From Phycisphaerae bacterium (lineage in GTDB: Bacteria; Planctomycetota; Phycisphaerae; UBA1845; PWPN01), in NCBI GenBank assembly GCA_003557125.1, contig PWPN01000023.1:1-9387 (forward strand): a stretch of 9,387 nt of DNA, read 5' to 3'. How positions within the stretch are numbered: position 1 is the stretch's first letter; each line of letters opens with the position of its first letter. This document shows positions 5,611 to 9,387 of this stretch, piece after piece. Below the pieces are notes generated by a model. That model made no database searches. It was not told where the DNA came from and saw only the letters and a list, made by a program, of their open reading frames with translations. The position numbers and the translations under genes are program-made.

Positions 5611-6588
5611 CTATCCCACGGGTTGACGACCCGTGGGCTTGCCCGTGGAGACCGGCTTGCGGGCTTTCCACTGCGTTTCAGCCCCCGGCGCCCCCACTTG
5701 CTTCAACAAACTCTCCAGCGCCTCAGCCGTCACGGCCGGCATCTGCCTCGAATCCGCATTCACGTCTCTGCCGCCAGGCCGATCGGGGCCGGATTCCAAC
5801 GCATCGGCCAGCAACGCGTCGGCCGTCTCGGTCCATACGCCGGCCGGCAGGTACGCACGAAGTTTCTGCTCGACGAGGCGCGGGGTATCCCCTGCCTGGA
5901 TCGCCAGGACGCCTTCCAGCGCGATCGTCCGCAACAGCAGCTCTTCACTGCTGCGATGCGCGAGCCGTCGGGCGATCGGCAGGCAAAATACGTGCGCCAG
6001 CACGAGCCCGTAGAACGTCGTCAAAAGTGCGACGGCCATGCCGGGCCCGATCGCGGCCGGGTCGCTCATGCGACCGAGCATGAGCACCAGCCCGATGAGC
6101 GTGCCCATCATGCCAAAGACCGGGGCCGCACGGGCAGCGGCCTCGAACATCCGCACGCCGTAGGTGTGCCGAAGATCGACCGCTTCCAGTTCGGCCCGCA
6201 CCAGTTTATCGATGACGGACGGCTCCGTGCCGTCGACCGCCATCCGCAAAGGCCTCTTGAGCCACTCGTCCTTCAGGGCTGCGATCGGCCTTTCGAGCGC
6301 CAACAGGCCGTCTTTTCGTGCCCGGTGGGCCAGGCCGATCAGCAGGGCCGCCACGTCTTCCGGGCGACCGTGACGGACGACCAGCGCACTGCGCACCAGC
6401 GCACGGACAGCCGGCCAGCCGTCCAGCGGAAAGGCCATCACCGTCGTCAGAGCGACTCCGCCCACGACCCAGAGCAGCGACGGAGTCCGCCAGAAGACCG
6501 CAACGTCCTTGCCGGCACCGGCCAGCATCACACCCGCCAACAGCGCCAGCGTGCCGACCAGCCCTACCACCATCGGGCGATCCGTCAC
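5611..6588 (-). CDS. motA: Flagellar motor stator protein MotA (PomA-like) with a C-terminal extension
   Basis: MotA is the membrane subunit of the stator; its cytoplasmic loop pushes on FliG. The 325-residue protein has four hydrophobic segments (about 7-24, 37-53, 155-172, 184-204). The loop keeps the charged torque residues in AHRARKDGLLALE (R91, K92, E99; equivalent to E. coli R90 and E98), and the third and fourth helices carry the conserved AAPVFGMMGTLIG (P156) and GPGMAVALLTTFYG (P182). The start is GTG at 6588, with GAGGAGGAG just upstream. MotA/PomA proteins are usually 250-295 residues; here a tail follows residue 260 and ends in KPTGRQPVG, encoded by a 9-bp-arm palindrome (5615-5637) that looks like a dispersed repeat. 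It is followed by motB after 66 bases. The coupling ion (H+ or Na+) cannot be told from sequence alone. Confidence 0.94.
   Translation of the reverse strand: MTDRPMVVGLVGTLALLAGVMLAGAGKDVAVFWRTPSLLWVVGGVALTTVMAFPLDGWPAVRALVRSALVVRHGRPEDVAALLIGLAHRARKDGLLALERPIAALKDEWLKRPLRMAVDGTEPSVIDKLVRAELEAVDLRHTYGVRMFEAAARAAPVFGMMGTLIGLVLMLGRMSDPAAIGPGMAVALLTTFYGLVLAHVFCLPIARRLAHRSSEELLLRTIALEGVLAIQAGDTPRLVEQKLRAYLPAGVWTETADALLADALESGPDRPGGRDVNADSRQMPAVTAEALESLLKQVGAPGAETQWKARKPVSTGKPTGRQPVG
5615..5637. repeat. Perfect palindrome in the last codons of motA
   Basis: CCCACGGGT (5615-5623), TGACG, ACCCGTGGG (5629-5637): nine perfect pairs. It lies inside motA and encodes the last residues, directly before the TAG stop. 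The pattern resembles a dispersed planctomycete-type intergenic palindrome (from memory). There is no T-run after it in the direction of transcription. Confidence 0.85.
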
Positions 6589-6755
6589 CCGCTCCTCCTC
6601 TCTGCGCGTCGGACTCGCCCGTTGTGCTCATCGACTACACGCCGACCTGGATTCATCTTTCCAATCCCCCACTTTCGATCCGGCCCGTGTTCATCGCGTT
6701 GCACCTGTTATCGGACGTTCGTTCACTCAGGACCGCTGTCTCCCTTCACCTTCCA
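6589..6755 (-). other. flbD-motA gap with two tiny coupled ORFs
   Basis: This 167-base gap is long for this operon. On the coding strand it holds two tiny open frames: 6653-6694 (13 codons, MNTGRIESGGLER, with AGGTG seven bases before its ATG) and 6585-6656 (23 codons, starting MNPGRRVVDEHNG and ending SG, with GGGGGA eight bases before its ATG). The stop of the first overlaps the start of the second (ATGA), and the stop of the second overlaps the motA start (GTGA). There is also a GTCCGATAAC resembling a sigma-28 -10 element, but without a matching TAAA. Nothing else is recognisable. Confidence 0.3.
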
Positions 6756-6947
6756 TCACGGAACGAATGCACGGACCATGCGGCCGTACTCGATCGCCTT
6801 GGCAACGACCTCGTCCATGCGTTCCTTGACGATGAGCGTATCGCCGGTCGTTAATACAATCGTCGTGTCCGGGCGCTCTTCGATCGTGCGGATCAGTTCC
6901 GCGTTGACCACAAAATGGTTTCCGTTCAGTCGCGTCAGCGTGATCAC
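6756..6947 (-). CDS. flbD: FlbD/SwrD family flagellar protein
   Basis: This small protein (63 residues) belongs to the FlbD family found between flgE and motA or fliL in spirochaetes and Firmicutes. Its Bacillus subtilis relative SwrD raises flagellar motor power and is needed for swarming. The sequence follows the family pattern: I-T-L-TRLNG at the start, F-VVNAELI-TIE at 12-23, PDT-I-LT-GD-LIVKE at 26-42, and a C-terminal helix (about 43-60). The start is a GTG at 6947, fixed by the family start 'ITLTRLNG'; only a weak GGGTG lies upstream, after an A-rich AAAAAAC. The open frame continues upstream to 7034 but that part is unlike the family. The 178-base gap to flgE and the 167-base gap to motA suggest its own expression control. 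Being next to motAB fits a stator role. Confidence 0.9.
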   Translation of the reverse strand: MITLTRLNGNHFVVNAELIRTIEERPDTTIVLTTGDTLIVKERMDEVVAKAIEYGRMVRAFVP

Positions 6948-7125
6948 GTTTTTTGCACCCGTGCCGCCGGTGCGAGGCCTTCGGCTACCGCAGGCCCGGC
7001 TCCGCGCACTACCCGGAACCCGGCGCGTCCTCACCGCTGACCGGGCCCTCTTGCAATAACCCCCATGCGTTCTGGCGAACGTACTCCCTGCGACGGGTTA
7101 CGCCCGCGTCACATCGCAATCCTTA
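6948..7125 (-). other. flgE-flbD gap, 178 bases, no gene seen
   Basis: Downstream of the flgE stop the coding strand has an imperfect hairpin (GAC-GCGGG-CGTAA-CCCGTC, plus-strand 7092-7110) without a T-run, then a GC-rich stretch with short inverted arms such as GCACC/GGTGC (6955-6973). A GGGGTTATTGCA near 7050-7062 resembles a sigma-54 promoter but the spacing is wrong. A weak terminator or processing site after flgE is possible, as is a separate promoter for flbD-motAB; neither is demonstrated. Confidence 0.35.
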
Positions 7126-8847
7126 TTATCGGGCTATCCGCATCAATTCATTGAGTAGTTCATTGGAGGTGGAGATCACTCGCCCGGACGCCGAAAAACC
7201 CATCGTGGCCGTGATAAGTCCGATAAATTCGCGTGTCAGGTCGATATTACTCATTTCCAGTGCGCCCGAGAGGACGCTACCGGCTCCGAGCGTCTGTGGC
7301 GTCGTGATGATGGGCTGGCCGGAGTTGGGGCCGGTTCGGAAAAGATTATTCACATCGGAGATGAGTCCCTCGGGGTTGGAAAAGGTCGCCAGGGCGATCT
7401 GGCCGAGCGGGCGCGTCATGCCGTTGCTGAATGTTCCGTAGACAATGCCGTCCGGCCCGACCGAAAAATTGCTCAACGTACCGGCCGAGTGCCCGTCCTG
7501 GGTCGTCATGACGAGCGTCGAAGGCTGGGCCGAATACGGGGCGGCCAGGCCGGTGACGTTGCCGAAATCCAGCGCGAAGGAGAGCGGGTTGATCGCACCG
7601 GTTCCGGCCCGGTTGATCATCAATCGATCGCCCGTCGACGCGCTGAGCATCCCGTCATTGTTGAACAGAAGGGTGCCGGTCGGCCCGAGGACGGCGCTGG
7701 CGCCGGTGTTGTCGGGGCTTTCGGCATAGAACCGCCATGTGATGCCCTGGGCAGCCTTTTCTTCCATGGCCATGGTCACGTTCACCTGGACGGGGTTGCC
7801 CAGCGAGTCGTACGCGATGAAGGAGGTGAAGACCGACTCGCCGGTCGCCTCCTGCTGTTCGGTGAACAGGAACGGTGCGGTAAAGGCCGAGTTCGTGCTG
7901 ATAATGCCTGCCGGATCGATTCGGAGGGCGTTTTCGGTGCCGGCGTTGCCCTCGATGATGATGCGCCCGGCATCGGCGCCGGCTTGCCCGATGCGGACGC
8001 CCGCATTGCCGGGCGCTTCGGCGTCGGTATGGATGGCCAGCGCGTTTTCGAGGAACGCGGCATAGTCGCCCAGCGTGCTGTCGGCTTGGACGGTGAACCG
8101 TGCCTCGGGCAGTTGCCGCCCGCTGTTGGCCCCTTTCTTGGCACCGGACAGTGTCAGGACATCGCCGGTCGCAAACAGAGGGCCGCCCGTCGTATCGGCA
8201 TACAGGTCGGTCAGCAGCGTGTCGGCTGTGGCCGCCGGCCCGCCCCCGGCCCCTGCGCGGAAAACCTGGGAAGAGAGGATCGTTCCCTGCGTCGCGATGG
8301 GGCCGTCGGCATTGAGGTTCCCGTCGAATTTGGCCTGTTGCGTCGCGCGGGAGGTGCTGAGCGTTCCGAGCGGGATCTGGATGTCCTGGGTAAGGCCTGG
8401 GATGATATTGAAATCATCGTCGATCCCGAAACCCTGTACCCGGAACCCGTTGTTGGTCACGAGCATCTGATCGGACGAGACTTTGAAGGATCCGTCGCGC
8501 GTGTAGGCCTGGTCGCCGTCGGCATCATGGACGATGAAGAACCCTGCCCCTTCGATGGCCATGTCCGTTGGCAGCCCCGTCGTCTCGACCGCGCCGGGCT
8601 GGAAGTTGCGTTGCACGCCGCTGAGCATCGAGCCGAGTCCGACCTGCGACGGGTTCGTGCCGCCCGTCGTCGGGCCGGGTCCGCTGCCGGCCGACAGCAT
8701 GAGCGAAAACTGGTTCTGGAAGTTGGCCCGGCTGCCCTTGAAGGCTGTCGTATTGACGTTGGCAACGTTGTTGCCGATCGTGTCGATACGGTACTGATTC
8801 GAGTTCAGTCCGCTCAAACCGGTGTACATGGCTGTCGTCAGACCCAT
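7126..8847 (-). CDS. flgE: Flagellar hook protein FlgE
   Basis: FlgE polymerises into the hook, the flexible joint between rod and filament. The 573-residue protein is longer than the enterobacterial hook protein (about 400). It has the rod/hook N-terminal motif (LSGLNSNQYRIDTIGNNVAN, 11-30, then VNTTAFKG), the FlgE/F/G core (MAIEGAGFFIV, YTRDGSF, LVTNNGFRVQGF; 96-140), a large inserted region (about 190-330, with DTLLTDLYADTTGGPLFATG, GDVLTLSGAKKG and FTVQADSTLGDYAAFLENAL), the middle domain (SFIAYDSLGNPVQVNV, 342-357), and the C-terminal helix (SNIDLTREFIGLI, 533-545). The C-terminal consensus AQRgFQANsR is replaced by ATMGFSASGR. There is no cysteine, so the Lys-Cys cross-linking known for spirochaete hooks cannot form. 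The ATG at 8847 has CGGAGAA about seven bases upstream. It lies 92 bases after flgD. Confidence 0.96.
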   Translation of the reverse strand: MGLTTAMYTGLSGLNSNQYRIDTIGNNVANVNTTAFKGSRANFQNQFSLMLSAGSGPGPTTGGTNPSQVGLGSMLSGVQRNFQPGAVETTGLPTDMAIEGAGFFIVHDADGDQAYTRDGSFKVSSDQMLVTNNGFRVQGFGIDDDFNIIPGLTQDIQIPLGTLSTSRATQQAKFDGNLNADGPIATQGTILSSQVFRAGAGGGPAATADTLLTDLYADTTGGPLFATGDVLTLSGAKKGANSGRQLPEARFTVQADSTLGDYAAFLENALAIHTDAEAPGNAGVRIGQAGADAGRIIIEGNAGTENALRIDPAGIISTNSAFTAPFLFTEQQEATGESVFTSFIAYDSLGNPVQVNVTMAMEEKAAQGITWRFYAESPDNTGASAVLGPTGTLLFNNDGMLSASTGDRLMINRAGTGAINPLSFALDFGNVTGLAAPYSAQPSTLVMTTQDGHSAGTLSNFSVGPDGIVYGTFSNGMTRPLGQIALATFSNPEGLISDVNNLFRTGPNSGQPIITTPQTLGAGSVLSGALEMSNIDLTREFIGLITATMGFSASGRVISTSNELLNELMRIAR

Positions 8848-8939
8848 GGGTATTCTCCGTAAGCGGGTTCGATCCGCCTGGTGTTCCCGTCCTTCGCGCT
8901 ACCGTGTCACTTGCGCCGCGTCGCTGCGAGCCGTGCGGG

Positions 8940-9387
8940 TCACTTCTGCTCTTCCTCTTTCTCCTCCTTCTCCTCCATCTCCTGCATGCCCTCATGACCG
9001 GGCGTGTCGCTCACTTCGGTCAAGGCGGACAAGGGCATCGTCTGGCCGTTGTCCAGCTCGAGCATCGCTTCCCCGCTCTTCGTGAAGCGGATGGAGGTGA
9101 CGATCCCCTCGGCTTCGAACTGGTTGCCTTCCCCATCGCTCATGGTGCCGCGCACGAACTTGCCGATCAGCGGGGCCGCCGTCCCGAACCGCTGCTGATC
9201 CGTGAGCTGTTCGAGTCGACCGGTGAGCTGCGTGTTCATCTCGAGCTCGCGGACGGTGGCTATCTGCCGGAGCAGTTCCTCGTTGCCCATCGGCTCGTAG
9301 GGGTCCTGGTAGCGGAGCTGGGCGATGAGGACTTTCATGAAATCCTCGCTGCCGAGCCCGGCTACGCCCCTGCCGGTGGCCGCAGTC
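8940..9387 (-). CDS. flgD: Hook cap / hook assembly scaffold FlgD (5' end outside the window)
   Basis: FlgD caps the growing hook and lets FlgE subunits add beneath it. The frame is open to the right edge: 148 codons are present, and it continues upstream of the first in-frame ATG (9338), because the preceding codons read GLGSEDF, which joins to MKVLIAQLRYQDPYEPM to form the FlgD signature 'LgkeDFLklLvaQLrnQDPl.Pm'. The next helix (ELLRQIATVRELEMNTQLTGRLEQL) is also typical. After it comes a compact domain (LIGKFVRGTMSDGEGNQFEAEGIV to LSALTEV), as in short FlgD proteins of the Bacillus/spirochaete kind. The protein ends in an acidic, repetitive tail MQEMEEKEEKEEEQK. Downstream, flgE starts 92 bases later. 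Confidence 0.95.
   Translation of the reverse strand, partial: TAATGRGVAGLGSEDFMKVLIAQLRYQDPYEPMGNEELLRQIATVRELEMNTQLTGRLEQLTDQQRFGTAAPLIGKFVRGTMSDGEGNQFEAEGIVTSIRFTKSGEAMLELDNGQTMPLSALTEVSDTPGHEGMQEMEEKEEKEEEQK
8949..8976. repeat. 28-base pure pyrimidine/purine tract in the 3' end of flgD
   Basis: The plus strand has 28 uninterrupted C/T bases, so the coding strand is pure A/G, coding for the Glu/Lys tail of FlgD. It contains two in-frame-independent GGAGGAG segments that resemble ribosome binding sites. No start codon at suitable distance follows them that opens a credible gene. Confidence 0.8.

Noticed and set aside
5615..5637. Intrinsic terminator at the end of motA
   Set aside because: The stem is strong but lies inside the coding region before the stop, and no T-run follows; motB is closely linked downstream.
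6700..6720. Possible sigma-28 promoter (GTCCGATAAC) upstream of motA
   Set aside because: The -10-like part is good, but no TAAA-type -35 lies at the required 15-base spacing on the coding strand.
5623..7059. 478-codon plus-strand open frame opposite motA and flbD
   Set aside because: Low-complexity Arg/His/Gln composition and full overlap with well-supported motA and flbD on the other strand; also runs through the intergenic gap without a change in character.
7050..7062. Possible sigma-54 promoter (TGGGGGTTATTGCA) between flgE and flbD
   Set aside because: The GG-to-GC distance is two bases too short for a -24/-12 promoter.
7489..8862. 457-codon plus-strand open frame opposite flgE
   Set aside because: Mirror of flgE codon bias; no recognisable motif and no ribosome binding site of note.

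Overview
This window is one stretch of a chromosomal flagellar operon, with every real gene on the minus strand. In transcription order (right to left) it holds flgD (5' end outside the window), flgE, flbD/swrD, motA, motB, fliL, fliN, fliO, fliP, fliQ, fliR and the first 59 codons of flhB. The order matches the large flagellar operons of spirochaetes and Firmicutes (flgD-flgE-flbD-motAB-fliL-fliM-fliN/Y-fliO-P-Q-R-flhB) except that no fliM lies between fliL and fliN. The DNA is GC-rich by eye and GTG starts are common (fliQ, motA, motB, flbD), most of them with good Shine-Dalgarno sequences.

Layout: 8940-9387 hook cap FlgD; 7126-8847 hook protein FlgE; 6756-6947 FlbD; 4705-6588 stator pair MotA/MotB; 4170-4712 FliL; 3583-4107 switch protein FliN; 2507-3481 FliO; 1576-2421 FliP; 1291-1551 FliQ; 999-1290 a repeat-filled gap; 210-998 FliR; 1-179 FlhB (partial). 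The genes supply hook assembly (FlgD, FlgE), torque generation (MotA, MotB, FliL, FlbD), part of the rotor switch (FliN) and the membrane export gate (FliO, P, Q, R and FlhB).

The likely host is a member of Planctomycetota, or a related lineage with degenerate intergenic repeats. This is inference. It rests on the operon order, the high GC, the style of the FlgE insert domain, and intergenic modules that I recognise as recurring in planctomycete genomes (the '...TGETPVPP...' and '...SRDREGAV...' type repeats in the fliQ-fliR gap, and a CCCACGGGT/ACCCGTGGG palindrome at the end of motA). No database was searched.

I see no new defence or mobile system here. The points worth checking are the missing fliM, the composite repeat block splitting fliQ from fliR, a repeat palindrome that supplies the last codons of motA, a clean 8-bp-arm dyad just upstream of fliO, two tiny stop/start-coupled ORFs leading into motA, and sequence departures in the MotB and FlgE C-terminal motifs.
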